Below, one piece after another: positions 9,295 to 19,893 of a stretch of DNA of 64,000 nt. The notes under the pieces are model-generated. The model was not told the DNA's origin. It did not search any database and saw only the letters and a program-made list of their open reading frames with translations. The position numbers and the translations under genes were made by a program. Position 1 is the first letter of the stretch, and each line of letters opens with the position of its first letter. This DNA comes from Bacteroides nordii WAL 11050 = JCM 12987 (GTDB lineage: Bacteria; Bacteroidota; Bacteroidia; Bacteroidales; Bacteroidaceae): assembly GCA_000613465.1 (NCBI GenBank), contig BAJA01000002.1, positions 124,001-188,000 of the forward strand. The letters are read 5' to 3'.

Positions 9295-10816
9295 TCACTC
9301 CCATTCTATAGTTGCCGGTGGCTTGGAACTGATATCATAAGTTACACGATTCACACCCTTCACCTTATTAATTATATCATTAGAAACTTTTCCTAAGAAC
9401 TCATAAGGCAAATGTGCCAATCAGCCGTCATTGCATCGGTAGATGTCACAGCACGCAGCGCAACCGCTCTTTCATATGTACGTTCATCTCCCATTACACC
9501 TACAGACTGAACCGGAAGCAAGATAACACCTGCCTGCCATACCTGATCATACAATCCCCAATCTCTTAATCCTTGAATAAAGATATCGTCGGCATCCTGC
9601 AAGATAGATACTTTTTCCGGAGTTATATCACCTAAAATACGCACAGCTAATCCAGGTCCGGGAAATGGATGACGCGTAATCAAATGCTCAGGCATACCCA
9701 ATTCGCGACCTACACGGCGAACTTCATCCTTAAACAAAAGACGAAGCGGTTCACAGAGCTTTAAGTGCATTTTTTCAGGCAATCCACCTACATTGTGATG
9801 ACTCTTGATCACTGTACCCGTGATAGACAATGATTCGATACAGTCCGGATAGATTGTACCTGTGCCAGCCATTTCACATCTTTAATCTTATGTGCTTCTT
9901 CATCAAATACATCGATAAAACCTTTACCTATGATCTTCCGTTTGCCTTCCGGTTCAGTTACGCCCTCCAATTCTGCAAAGAACTTAGCACTGGCGTCCAC
10001 ACCAATCACATTGAGACCAAGGCATTCATAATCATGCATTACGTTTTTAAATTCATTCTTACGAAGCATACCGTGGTCAACAAAGATACAAGTAAGGTTC
10101 TTACCGATAGCTCTATTCAATAATACGGCAGCTACTGACGAATCAACGCCACCACTTAAGCCAAGCACTACCTTATCATCACCCAACTGGGCTTTCAGTT
10201 CGGCTACTGTACTTTCAATAAACGAAGCCGGAGACCAATCTTGCTTACAACCACAAACATCTACCACAAAGTTCTTCAGCATCTGTGTCCCATCTTCACT
10301 ATGAAACACTTCCGGATGAAATTGTACGCCCCATACCTGTTCTCCTTCAATCTGATAAGCAGCTATTTCTACTTTGTCAGTAGAAGCTATTTTCTTGAAA
10401 TTGGAAGGAATAGCAGTAATGGTATCTCCATGGCTCATCCATACCTGAGTACCCTCTTTCACTCCTTTGAACAACACGTTGTCCTTGCAGAAAGAAGCCA
10501 GGTGGGCACGACCGTACTCACGCGTACCTGCCGGTTCTACTTTTCCGCCATTCGTATAAGCCATAAACTGTGCACCATAGCAAATGCCCAAAATAGGATA
10601 TTTACCCCTTATCTCGTTCAGGTCTACCTTGAATGCATTTTCGTCATATACTGAGAAAGGGCTTCCGGAAAGGATAACACCTTTTACACTTTCATCTCCT
10701 TTGGGGAACTTGTTATAAGGAACAATTTCACAATACGTATCCAGCTCGCGTACACGACGGCCAATAAGCTGTGTAGTTTGCGATCCGAAATCAAGGATTA
10801 TTATTTTTTCCTGCAT
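9295..10816 (-). CDS. guaA: GMP synthase (glutamine-hydrolysing), two apparent frameshifts
   Basis: Converts XMP to GMP using glutamine and ATP; about 507 residues when repaired, the normal length. The glutaminase domain carries the nucleophile Cys in GICYGAQF and the His/Glu of [12 protein letters not shown]. The ATP-pyrophosphatase domain has the P-loop-like [13 protein letters not shown], and the dimerisation domain has [14 protein letters not shown]. The frame breaks twice: near 9859 (CAGGTACA for CAGGGTACA, in KWLAQGTIYP) and near 9417 (TGGCAC for TGGGCAC, in ADWAHLPYEF). After both repairs the protein ends [13 protein letters not shown] at a TGA at 9295-9297. Two lost Gs in an essential-type gene argue for sequence error, not decay. 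Confidence 0.92.
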
Positions 10817-10847
10817 ATAAATGGTTGGATTTTGAATAAATGATCTG

Positions 10848-10855
10848 CAAAAGTA
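10848..10855 (-). promoter_or_regulatory. guaA -7 promoter box
   Basis: Minus-strand TACTTTTG, 31 bp before the guaA ATG, matching TAnnTTTG. The -33 region is weak. Confidence 0.5.
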
Positions 10856-10891
10856 TAAAAAACTATGTAACCTACTTGAACAATAGTCTAT

Positions 10892-11334
10892 TTATTTTCC
10901 TTTTTGCTCCTTCAGCAAGTCACGTATTTCAGTCAGTAACACCTCTTCTTTAGTAGGAGCCGGCGGTGCAGGAGGCGTTGCAGGAGCAGCAGCTTCTTTC
11001 TTTGCAGTCAGTTTAGTCAACAGACGTATAAATAAGAATATAGAAAAGGCAATAATCAAGAAATCAAAAGTTGCCTGCAAAAAATTCCCATAATTCAACG
11101 TCACAGCAGCAATTTCTTTTCCATCTACCACCTCAGCAGGCTTCATTACCCACTTCAAATCCGTAAAATTCACTCCACCGACCAACAATCCGAGAGGAGG
11201 CATTATGACATCAGCCACCACTGATGACACAATCTTACCAAACGCTCCACCGATGATAACACCGACGGCCATATCAATCACGTTTCCCTTCATGCAAAAG
11301 CCTTAAAGTCCTGTAAAAAAGTACTCTTTCCCAT
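10892..11334 (-). CDS. mscL: Large-conductance mechanosensitive channel MscL (one apparent frameshift)
   Basis: Inner-membrane pentameric pressure-release channel, about 147 residues. The start at 11334 gives [14 protein letters not shown], the expected amphipathic N-terminal helix. One lost base near 11294 (GCATG where GCCATG restores Ala-Met) separates it from [22 protein letters not shown], the first membrane helix and pore constriction. The second helix is [18 protein letters not shown], followed by a Pro/Ala-rich linker ([11 protein letters not shown]) and the C-terminal helical bundle [13 protein letters not shown]. Starting at the internal ATG (11293) would remove the conserved N-terminal helix. 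Confidence 0.9.
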
Positions 11335-11385
11335 CTTTTTTTATATTTAATATTAATTTCGTGTGCGAATATAAAAACATTTTCT

Positions 11386-11393
11386 TACTTTTG
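11386..11393 (+). promoter_or_regulatory. gapA -7 promoter box
   Basis: TACTTTTG matching TAnnTTTG, about 78 bp before the gapA ATG, so the transcript would have a leader of roughly 70 bases. Confidence 0.55.
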
Positions 11394-11405
11394 CACCGCA
11401 TTTAG

Positions 11406-12473
<1,068 letters not shown>

Positions 12474-12495
12474 TCATTCACAATATGATTCAAGT

Positions 12496-12524
12496 AAAGC
12501 TGCTTCGGTTTCCGAAGCAGCTTT
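12496..12524 (+). terminator. gapA terminator
   Basis: Stem AAAGCTGCTTCGG (12496-12508) and its exact inverse (12512-12524) with a 3-base loop and a T-run, 22 bp after the gapA stop. Confidence 0.9.
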
Positions 12525-12563
12525 TTTTATATATTCATTTTTGATCCGAAATGAGCAAAACTT

Positions 12564-12718
12564 ACCACAGAGTAACACAGAGTTCCACAGAGTAGTATTT
12601 ATCTGATGAAACGCAGATTAAAAGGCTGTAGTTCTTTATCATACATTTGTTTCCCTTTACGAAAATCTACGTTTATCTGTGTTTTAATAAAGATTTAAAC
12701 TCTGTGTTACTCTGTGGT
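12564..12718. repeat. Dispersed palindromic repeat, ACAGAGTAACA family, copy B
   Basis: Outer arms ACCACAGAGTAACACAGAG and its inverse ending CTCTGTGGT. The inner part (GAAACGCAGATTAAAAGGC onward) is the reverse complement of copy A's middle with few changes. It fills most of the 425-bp gap between gapA and the M3 peptidase; the rest of that gap is AT-rich with a promoter box at 12850. Confidence 0.85.
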
Positions 12719-12849
12719 GAAATCATTCAGAAAAAACTAAAACGCTCTCTATTAATTAACAAAATTATATTAATCTGCGAAATAACCCTTATTCACTAAT
12801 ACTTTGTTAAAAAGCAGATCATTCCTACTGTAAATATCCACTATTTTAG

Positions 12850-12857
12850 TAATTTTG
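12850..12857 (+). promoter_or_regulatory. Promoter box of the M3 peptidase operon
   Basis: TAATTTTG (TAnnTTTG), 42 bp before the ATG at 12900. The -33 element is unclear. Confidence 0.45.
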
Positions 12858-12899
12858 TAACTCATAAGTATAAACCAAATCATTCATAATCCGGCTTAT

Positions 12900-15025
12900 A
12901 TGAAGAGACTAAACGTAATATTGATTTTACTTTGCATTATTATTAATATGATGAACGCCCAAAACCCTTTTTTTGAAAAGTATACTACACCGTATGGAAC
13001 TGTCCCATTCGATAAAATAAAAACAGAACATTATGAGCCTGCCATCCGTGAAGGAATCCGTCAGCAGGCAGCTGAGATAGATGCTATCGTTAATAACCCG
13101 GAAGCACCGACTTTTGCCAATACAATACTGGCATACGAAAAGTCAGGCGAACTATTGGATCGTGTAACGACTGTATTCGGTAATCTACGTAGTGCAGAGA
13201 CGAATGATGATCTGCAAACACTGGCGCAGGAGATGATGCCACTTCTTAGTGAACACAGCAACAATATCAGTCTGAATGAAGAGTTATTTAAACGTGTAAA
13301 AGCTGTCTATAACCAAAAAGAGCAATTAAACCTAACTCCGGAACAAACCAAGTTACTCGAAAACATATATGATGGTTTTATCCGCCGGGGAGCCAATCTG
13401 CAAGGAGAAGCCAAAAAGCAATACCGTCAATTAACGAAAGAATTGAGCAGCCTTACATTGCAGTTCAGCGAAAACAACCTGAAAGAGATAAATAATTATC
13501 AGCTTGTGCTTACAGACAAAGCACAACTTGCCGGACTCCCGGAAAGCGCCATAGAAGCAGCAGCTGAAACAGCTAAAGAAAAAGGTGTAGAAGGCTGGGT
13601 ATTCACTCTACAGGCACCAAGTTACATCCCTTTCATGACTTACGCCGACAATCGTGATCTGCGTCATGAGCTTTACATGGCTTATAATACCAAATGTACC
13701 CACAACAATGAGTACAACAATATCGATATTGTAAAGAAGCTCGTTAATACCCGAATGGCTATCGCACAATTGCTGGGATATGAAAACTTTGCCCAATACA
13801 CTTTGAAAAAGCGGATGGCAGAAGACAGTGATGCGGTTTACAATCTGCTCAACCAACTTTTAGAGGCGTATACTCCTACTGCAAAGAAAGAATATCAGGA
13901 AGTACAGGAGTTGGCACGCCAGGAACAAGGTGCAGGGTTCACCGTTATGCCTTGGGATTGGAGTTACTATTCTAATAAACTAAAGGATAAGAAGTTCAAT
14001 ATCAATGAAGAAATGTTGCGTCCTTATTTTGAACTGGAAAAAGTAAAAGAAGGAGTATTTGGCCTGGCAACCCGCCTGTATGGAATTACCTTCAAAAAAA
14101 ACATCGATATTCCGGTTTATCACAAGGATGTGGATGCCTATGAGGTACTTGACAAAGACAATAAAACGCTCGCCATACTTTATACAGACTTCCATCCACG
14201 TACAGGAAAACGTGCAGGTGCGTGGATGACCGAATATAAAGGCCAATGGATAGACGAAAAGACAGGAGAAAACAGCCGGCCACATGTGTCTATCGTGATG
14301 AACTTTACAAAACCAACAGGAAACAAACCCGCCTTACTGACTTTTGACGAAGTGGAAACATTTCTCCATGAATTCGGGCACAGCTGCATGGCATGTTTGC
14401 AAATTCTACTTACGAGAGCCTCAGCGGCACCAGTGTTTATTGGGATTTTGTAGAGTTACCTTCACAAATTATGGAAAACTTTGCTATCGAAAAAGAGTTC
14501 CTTAATACGTTTGCCCAACACTATCAGACGGACGAAAAGCTACCCGAAGAACTGATAAAACGGCTGGTAGATGCCTCCAATTTCAATGCTGCCTATGCTT
14601 GTCTGCGTCAGGTTAGTTTCGGTTTGTTGGATATGGCATGGTATACCCGTAATGCTCCTTTTGAAGGAGATGTGAAAGAGTACGAACAACAATCATGGGC
14701 CAAAGCACAAATATTACCGGTTGTGAAAGATGCCTGTATGAGTACACAGTTCTCACACATCTTTGCCGGAGGATACTCTGCCGGATATTACAGTTATAAA
14801 TGGGCGGAGGTATTGGATGCGGATGCTTTCTCGTTGTTTAAACAGAAAGGTATATTTAACAGAGAAGTTGCCGAATCATTCCGCAACAATATTCTGTCAA
14901 AAGGTGGAACAGAACATCCAATGATACTTTATAAGCGCTTCCGTGGACAAGAGCCTACAATTGACGCATTGCTCATCAGAAATGGCATTAAAGAAAACAC
15001 TGGAAATAAAAAAACTGAAGATTAG
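12900..15025 (+). CDS. dcp: M3 family metallopeptidase (peptidyl-dipeptidase Dcp type), one apparent frameshift
   Basis: Zinc oligopeptidase of the thimet/Dcp family, about 708 residues when repaired, with an N-terminal signal peptide (MKRLNVILILLCIIINMMNAQ), so probably periplasmic. The zinc site is HEFGH near residue 489. The frame breaks there at about 14384: CACAGCTGCATGG reads HSCMA, and adding one C (AGCCTG) gives HEFGHSLHGMFANSTYESLSG, the family sequence. The second part retains GTSVYWDFVELPSQIMENF and FSHIFAGGYSAGYYSYKWAEVLD. First gene of a plus-strand run reaching 19 kb; the following lipoprotein starts 8 bp after its stop. Confidence 0.9.
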
Positions 15026-15033
15026 AAACCAAG

Positions 15034-15543
15034 ATGAAGAAACAAATATTGAAATATATCGGAATATTGTTTGCAATCATGCTGATTCCAGCTTTAAGCG
15101 GATGTAATGATACGGATGATGTGCAAAAGATATTCACAGGGAAAACATGGAAGATGACCTATATCACCAAAAAGGGTGAACATAGATGGTATACTTTTCC
15201 GGGAGTAGACGAAAAGAACTATTTGTCTTATGATCCAACCACCGGAACAAGGGCATTCCGGATAACTTTCACAGGCAGTACAAGTGAAAACAGGATCAAT
15301 GGTGACTTCAACGGTTCCGGTTCTGTGGTTATGAACGGTACATGGGAAGCAAATGGCGAAAAACAAACTTTCCGAACAACTGTAAAAGATAAAAGGGTGA
15401 CCGATTCAAATGACAAATTGGGGCAGTTCATCATCGAAGCAATAACCAAAGCAACCTCCTATGAAGGAGATGAATACAATTTGTACCTCTATTTTGAATA
15501 TAATACAGAAACTCTGTGCATTACATTTGCACCCGAAAGATAA
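15034..15543 (+). CDS. Small lipoprotein, possibly DUF4847 family
   Basis: 169 residues with a lipoprotein signal (MKKQILKYIGILFAIMLIPALSGC). The mature part is a short beta-rich domain: FTGKTWKMTYITKKGEHRWY, then FRITFTG, GSGSVVMNGTWEANGEKQTF and LYLYFEYNTETLCITF, suggestive of a lipocalin-like barrel. It resembles Bacteroides proteins I recall being labelled DUF4847, but I cannot confirm this. It sits between the M3 peptidase and dCMP deaminase genes with 8- and 13-bp spacers, so it is in their operon. No function can be assigned. Confidence 0.75.
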   Translation: MKKQILKYIGILFAIMLIPALSGCNDTDDVQKIFTGKTWKMTYITKKGEHRWYTFPGVDEKNYLSYDPTTGTRAFRITFTGSTSENRINGDFNGSGSVVMNGTWEANGEKQTFRTTVKDKRVTDSNDKLGQFIIEAITKATSYEGDEYNLYLYFEYNTETLCITFAPER

Positions 15544-15556
15544 AACACATATGATA

Positions 15557-15982
15557 ATGGATAAACAATCAGAATTAGATAAACGTTATATACGTATGGC
15601 CAGCATCTGGGCTGAAAATTCGTATTGCCAACGGCGCAAAGTAGGAGCATTGATTGTCAAGGACAAAATGATCATTTCCGACGGATATAACGGAACGCCT
15701 TCCGGCTTCGAGAATGTCTGTGAAGATGAAAACAATGTCACAAAGCCCTATGTGCTTCATGCCGAAGCAAACGCCATAACCAAAATAGCACGTTCTAACA
15801 ACAGCAGTGATGGTGCTACCATGTACGTCACGGCCTCTCCTTGTATTGAATGTGCTAAACTCATCATCCAGGCAGGTATCAAACGAGTGGTTTACTCCGA
15901 GCATTATCGTCTGGAAGATGGAATTGAATTACTCAAACGGGCCGGAATAGAAGTCATATTTGTGACAACCGACCACGAGTAA
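15557..15982 (+). CDS. comEB: dCMP deaminase (ComEB family)
   Basis: Zinc deaminase converting dCMP to dUMP for thymidylate supply, 141 residues from MDKQSELDKRY (an ATG at 15551 is equally possible). The zinc and proton-shuttle motif HAEANA and the second zinc motif SPCIECAKL are intact; VGALIVKDKMIISDGYNGTPSG is the family N-terminal signature. Product dUMP feeds ThyA, whose gene lies at 34.4 kb. A longer open frame from 15461 overlaps the lipoprotein gene and adds nothing conserved. Confidence 0.92.
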   Translation: MDKQSELDKRYIRMASIWAENSYCQRRKVGALIVKDKMIISDGYNGTPSGFENVCEDENNVTKPYVLHAEANAITKIARSNNSSDGATMYVTASPCIECAKLIIQAGIKRVVYSEHYRLEDGIELLKRAGIEVIFVTTDHE

Positions 15983-16019
15983 CAATAACAAAAAAAGAAA
16001 AAACAGCAAACCGCAGTTA

Positions 16020-16064
16020 TAGCATAGCTCCCCGCAGCTTGCAACTACTAACTAATAACTAATA
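16020..16064. repeat. Half palindromic element (GCATAG core with ACTAACTAAT arm)
   Basis: AGCATAGCTCCCCGCAGC followed by the repeated word ACTACTAACTAATAACTAAT. It relates to the element at 35240-35352 (same arm word, GCATAG at the core edge). It lies in the operon spacer between comEB and the S41 protease gene, 8 bp before the ATG. Confidence 0.55.
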
Positions 16065-16071
16065 AAAAAGC

Positions 16072-17817
16072 ATGAGTACAAAAAACTCTTCCCGTTTTAC
16101 CCCTGTCATCATTGCTATCAGCGTAGTAATCGGAATCCTCATCGGAACGTTCTACGCCAAACATTTTGCAGGCAATCGCTTAGGCATTATCAACGGATCA
16201 TCCAATAAGTTGAATGCTTTACTCCGTATTGTTGATGACCAATATGTAGATACGGTGAACATGACAGACCTTGTAGAAAAAGCAATGCCTCAGATTCTGG
16301 CTGAACTTGATCCGCATTCAACCTACATTCCAGCACAAAATCTGGAAGAAGTAAACTCTGAATTGGAAGGAAGTTTTAGTGGAATAGGTATCCAGTTTAC
16401 AATACAATACGATACCATACATGTAAATGCCGTTATTCCCGGCGGACCTTCCGAAAAAGTAGGACTAATGGCAGGTGACCGTATTGTAACCGTAGATGAT
16501 AGCCTCTTTGTTGGAAAAGAAGTCACCAACGAACGGGCCATGCGTAAACTGAAAGGACCGAAAGGCAGTCAGGTAAAATTAGGTATTAAGCGTGCAACCG
16601 AAAAAGACCTGATCAATTTCACGATTACCCGTGGCGATATCCCGCAGAACACAATAGATGCCGCATACATGCTGAACGATGATTTCGGATATATCCAAAT
16701 CAGTAAATTCGGACGCACGTCGCACGTAGAATTATTAAATGCTCTCGCACAACTGAATCATAAGAATTGCAAAGGACTTATCATAGATCTTCGTGGAAAC
16801 ACCGGAGGATATATGGATGCTGCCACACGAATGGTAAATGAGTTTCTGCCGCAAGGAAAATTAATTGTTTATGCACAGGGACGTAAATACAAACGTCTGG
16901 ATGAAGTTGCTAACGGAACAGGAAGCTGCCAGAATCTCCCATTGGTTGTTCTTGTGGACGAAGGATCGGCTTCTGCCAGCGAAATTTTCTCGGGTGCTAT
17001 TCAGGATAACGACCGTGGAACTATCGTAGGACGTCGTTCATTCGGTAAAGGACTGGTACAGCAACCCATCGATTTCAGCGACGGTTCTGCCATTCGTCTA
17101 ACAATTGCCCGTTACTACACTCCGTCAGGACGTTGTATACAGCGCCCATACGAAAATGGAAAAGACCGCAATTATGAAATGGATTTGTACAACCGTTATA
17201 CCCACGGAGAATTTTTCTCACGTGACAGTATAAAACTGGACGAATCACAGCGCTACTCAACCGGGTTAGGACGCCCTGTATACGGTGGTGGCGGTATTAT
17301 GCCCGACGTATTTGTGCCACAAGATACTACCGGTGTCACCTCCTACTTGTCTACCGTACTAAACAAGGGGTTGACTATCCTCTTTACATTCCAGTATACG
17401 GACAACAACCGCGAGAAACTAAGTAAATACGATACGGAAGAATCACTCGTAAACTACCTGCGTCAGCAGGGGCTCGTTGAGCAATTCGTTCGTTATGCCG
17501 AAACAAAAGGCGTTAAGAGAAGAAATATACTCATTCAGAAGTCATATAAACTACTGGAAAAGAATATCTTCGGAAACATCATTTACAATATGTTGGGAAA
17601 AGAAGCTTATATCAAATATTCCAACCTGACAGATCCGACTGTGAAGAAAGGATTGGATTTGCTGGAAAAAGGTGAGGCTTTCCCCAAAGCACCGGAAATA
17701 GTTGAAGAACCGGAAATCAAGAAAAACGATGAAGGAAAGAAAAAAAGAACTGCGCAAGCTGATAGCGCAAGAGAAAACCCGGTATTGCGACTCTACGCTG
17801 AAGGCACTCTCTGCTGA
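16072..17817 (+). CDS. S41 family C-terminal processing protease
   Basis: Periplasmic serine protease of the CtpA/Prc type, 581 residues, anchored by an N-terminal helix (VIIAISVVIGILIGTFYA). A PDZ domain spans about 95-180 (FSGIGIQFTI, VIPGGPSEKVGLMAGDRIV). The S41 core follows with the catalytic Ser in SASASEIFSGA (near 302) and Lys in RRSFGKGLVQQP (near 325). The C-terminal tail is charged (EIVEEPEIKKNDEGKKK). Its last 89 bp overlap the start of the next gene in another frame, an unusually long overlap. Position suggests co-expression with folate and nucleotide genes. Confidence 0.9.
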   Translation: MSTKNSSRFTPVIIAISVVIGILIGTFYAKHFAGNRLGIINGSSNKLNALLRIVDDQYVDTVNMTDLVEKAMPQILAELDPHSTYIPAQNLEEVNSELEGSFSGIGIQFTIQYDTIHVNAVIPGGPSEKVGLMAGDRIVTVDDSLFVGKEVTNERAMRKLKGPKGSQVKLGIKRATEKDLINFTITRGDIPQNTIDAAYMLNDDFGYIQISKFGRTSHVELLNALAQLNHKNCKGLIIDLRGNTGGYMDAATRMVNEFLPQGKLIVYAQGRKYKRLDEVANGTGSCQNLPLVVLVDEGSASASEIFSGAIQDNDRGTIVGRRSFGKGLVQQPIDFSDGSAIRLTIARYYTPSGRCIQRPYENGKDRNYEMDLYNRYTHGEFFSRDSIKLDESQRYSTGLGRPVYGGGGIMPDVFVPQDTTGVTSYLSTVLNKGLTILFTFQYTDNNREKLSKYDTEESLVNYLRQQGLVEQFVRYAETKGVKRRNILIQKSYKLLEKNIFGNIIYNMLGKEAYIKYSNLTDPTVKKGLDLLEKGEAFPKAPEIVEEPEIKKNDEGKKKRTAQADSARENPVLRLYAEGTLC

Positions 17818-18262
17818 TATTTTAGCTAACCTGGAAAGTCATCCGGCTTTCCAGGCAGCAAACACCATACTACTCTACCACTCCTTGAAGGATGAAGTCC
17901 AGACCCACTCCTTCATTGAGAAGTGGAGTGAAAGAAAAAGGATAATATTACCTGTCGTTGTTGGAGATTATCTGGAACTACGACTTTATACAAGCCCCCA
18001 GGATCTGATTATCGGTTCTTATGGTATCGCCGAACCTACCGGAAAATTGTTCACCGACTATGATTCCATTGAACTGGCAGTAGTTCCGGGCGTCGCTTTT
18101 GACCAAACCGGACATCGGTTAGGAAGAGGTAAGGGTTATTACGACAAACTCCTCCCCCACATTACAGCCACAAAACTTGGAATATGTTTTCCCTTTCAAT
18201 TGCTTGAAGAGGTACCTGCAGAGCCGTTTGACATCTGCATGGATGAAATTATAACAAAATGA
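17729..18262 (+). CDS. 5-formyltetrahydrofolate cyclo-ligase
   Basis: Converts 5-formyl-THF to 5,10-methenyl-THF with ATP, 177 residues. The start at 17729 (MKERKKELRKLIAQEKTRY) gives the normal N terminus; an ATG at 17702 adds nine basic residues. The ATP-binding signature PGVAFDQTGHRLGRGKGYYDKLL is complete. The first 89 bp overlap the end of the S41 protease gene in a different frame, and its stop overlaps the next gene's start as ATGA, so translation is probably coupled throughout. Confidence 0.92.
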   Translation: MKERKKELRKLIAQEKTRYCDSTLKALSADILANLESHPAFQAANTILLYHSLKDEVQTHSFIEKWSERKRIILPVVVGDYLELRLYTSPQDLIIGSYGIAEPTGKLFTDYDSIELAVVPGVAFDQTGHRLGRGKGYYDKLLPHITATKLGICFPFQLLEEVPAEPFDICMDEIITK

Positions 18263-19047
18263 AAACTAATTACCACACCCATACTACCCGCTGCCACCAT
18301 GCGACAGGGAGTGACGAAGAATTTGTTTTAAGTGCCATCAAAGGAGGTTATCAGATAGTAGGGTTCTCAGACCATAGTCCGTGGAAGTATCATACGGACT
18401 ATGTATCAGATATCCGGATGACTCCTGAAGAATTCCCTGAATATGTAGAGAGTATCCGGAGCCTGCAAGAAAAATATAAAGACCGGATAAAGATACATTT
18501 AGGATTGGAATGCGAATATTTTCCTGAATACATACATTGGCTGAAAGAACTGATAAAAGAATATAAGCTCGATTTTATCATCTTTGGCAATCATCATTTC
18601 CACACAGACGAAAAATTTCCCTACTTCGGACGTAACACTACCACACCAGACATGCTCGAACTCTACGAAGAGAGTGCAATCGAAGGAATGGAAAGCGGTC
18701 TGTTTGCTTACTTGGCCCACCCTGATCTTTTCATGCGTTCTTATCCGGAATTTGATTCCCACTGTAAATTAATTAGCCGGCACATTTGCCGCACAGCTGC
18801 CCGGCTTAATATCCCTTTGGAATATAATATAGGAATGATGGACCACAACCAGGCTTTTGGCACTCTGACCTATCCACACCCGGAGTTTTGGCATATTGCT
18901 GTTAACGAGGGTTGCACAGCCATCATTGGAGTAGATGCACACGACACTAAATCACTGGAATATTCAGGATATTACGATCAGGCTTGTGAAAACCTGAAAC
19001 TATTGAAAATAAAAACAATTGATACACTTCCCCGCTTGAACGAATGA
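18259..19047 (+). CDS. PHP-domain phosphatase, histidinol-phosphatase (HisJ) like
   Basis: 262 residues of the PHP metal-dependent phosphoesterase fold. Metal ligands are visible in NYHTHTTRCHHA, GFSDHSPW, LGLECEY, GNHHFH, AHPDLFMR and VDAHD. The closest activity in the family is dephosphorylation of histidinol phosphate, but no his genes are in the window, so the substrate is uncertain. The gene overlaps the cyclo-ligase stop by 4 bp (ATGA) and ends the operon. Confidence 0.85.
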   Translation: MKTNYHTHTTRCHHATGSDEEFVLSAIKGGYQIVGFSDHSPWKYHTDYVSDIRMTPEEFPEYVESIRSLQEKYKDRIKIHLGLECEYFPEYIHWLKELIKEYKLDFIIFGNHHFHTDEKFPYFGRNTTTPDMLELYEESAIEGMESGLFAYLAHPDLFMRSYPEFDSHCKLISRHICRTAARLNIPLEYNIGMMDHNQAFGTLTYPHPEFWHIAVNEGCTAIIGVDAHDTKSLEYSGYYDQACENLKLLKIKTIDTLPRLNE

Positions 19048-19096
19048 GTTATTCAGTGAAAAGAATACGTTCATAACTCTCTAATAATCAAGACTT

Positions 19097-19185
19097 ATAA
19101 GAATGTACATTTTTACATAACAAGAGGGTACATTCTTGTTATACCAAAGTGTACAATATTGTCATGCATAAGTGTACAATCTTAT
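19097..19185. repeat. Nested palindrome built from GTACA words
   Basis: Outer arms ATAAGAATGTACA (19097-19109) and TGTACAATCTTAT (19173-19185), one mismatch; an inner perfect pair ATAACAAGA/TCTTGTTAT at 19117-19125 and 19134-19142; AGTGTACAAT occurs twice. Lies in the 237-bp spacer between the convergent PHP and receiver genes. Confidence 0.55.
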
Positions 19186-19190
19186 AAAAC

Positions 19191-19232
19191 ATGAGCTACA
19201 AGTGAATGCATACCATTCTACCTGTAGCTCAT
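19191..19232. terminator. Hairpin between convergent PHP and receiver genes
   Basis: ATGAGCTACA (19191-19200) pairs with TGTAGCTCAT (19223-19232). The loop is long (22 bases) and no clean T-run follows, so termination is only a possibility. Confidence 0.4.
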
Positions 19233-19284
19233 ATTTATAATGCAAGTTATAAAATTCAGCTGCCTATAAGGCAAGCCATTTCAG

Positions 19285-19683
19285 TTACCACTTTAAATCC
19301 GGGAAATAACTCGTCAGGCAATTCCTCAAAATACTCAATGTAATGGGTTTCACCAATACCTCTGTAGCTCCACATTTCATTGCATTTTCTTTATCGGAAC
19401 TGAATGCATATGCAGTCTGCATTATGATAGGTATTTTCTGATCCTCTTTACGAATAATCACTGTTGCGTCCAAACCAGTCATTATCGGCATTTTAATATC
19501 CATAAGTATCGCTGCAGCTTTGCCACGATTCTCATTGAACAATTTCACTATTTCCTCTCCGTTCTTAGCCCACAGGATATCACATTTTTTTCCTATGATA
19601 GCCTTTATCAATTTGAAATTACTGTCATCGTCTTCCGCCACCAGTATTAGCGGACGGAAGTCTGTTGTTGATTCATTTTCCAT
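19285..19683 (-). CDS. Stand-alone response-regulator receiver domain
   Basis: 132 residues, a single CheY-like receiver with no output domain. The acidic pocket is EDDDSN near residue 17. The phospho-acceptor Asp is in AILMDIKMPIMTGLDA, with the switch Thr in MQTAYAF and the conserved Lys in LVKPIT. No histidine kinase is adjacent, so the partner is unknown; such orphans often receive phosphate from hybrid kinases. Flanked by palindromic spacers and convergent with the PHP gene. Confidence 0.88.
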   Translation of the reverse strand: MENESTTDFRPLILVAEDDDSNFKLIKAIIGKKCDILWAKNGEEIVKLFNENRGKAAAILMDIKMPIMTGLDATVIIRKEDQKIPIIMQTAYAFSSDKENAMKCGATEVLVKPITLSILRNCLTSYFPDLKW

Positions 19684-19780
19684 TATAATGATTGTTATAT
19701 TCGCGTGTACATATTAGTATATCGTAATTATATCATACGCATTCAGCGCGCAAGTTATAAAAAAAAATAATATAAATGAT

Positions 19781-19871
19781 TATCTTTGCCAAAAAAGCGA
19801 AGATAAGCTGCACCTTGGCATAAAAAATGAACTCGTTCATTTTATTCTGCTCCCGGTTTGCATTATCTTTG
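19781..19871 (+). promoter_or_regulatory. Two tandem -7 boxes before the ABC-F gene
   Basis: TATCTTTG at 19781-19788 and again at 19864-19871, both TAnnTTTG matches. The nearer one is 22 bp before the ATG at 19894. Confidence 0.5.
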
Positions 19872-19893
19872 CACCTCATTTTAACGAACATAT

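Noticed and set aside
9295..10816. guaA and other split genes considered as true pseudogenes
   Set aside because: All breaks are single lost bases repairable by adding one base, and flanking sequence is fully conserved. Simultaneous loss of guaA, ispH and pfkA would be hard to survive.
14393..14453. Programmed ribosomal frameshifting in the M3 peptidase and similar genes
   Set aside because: No slippery heptamer with a downstream structure is seen at these sites, and the breaks occur within G/C runs in unrelated genes, which fits sequence error better.
15461..15556. Upstream extension of the dCMP deaminase to 15461
   Set aside because: It overlaps the lipoprotein gene in another frame and encodes sequence unlike the family N terminus.
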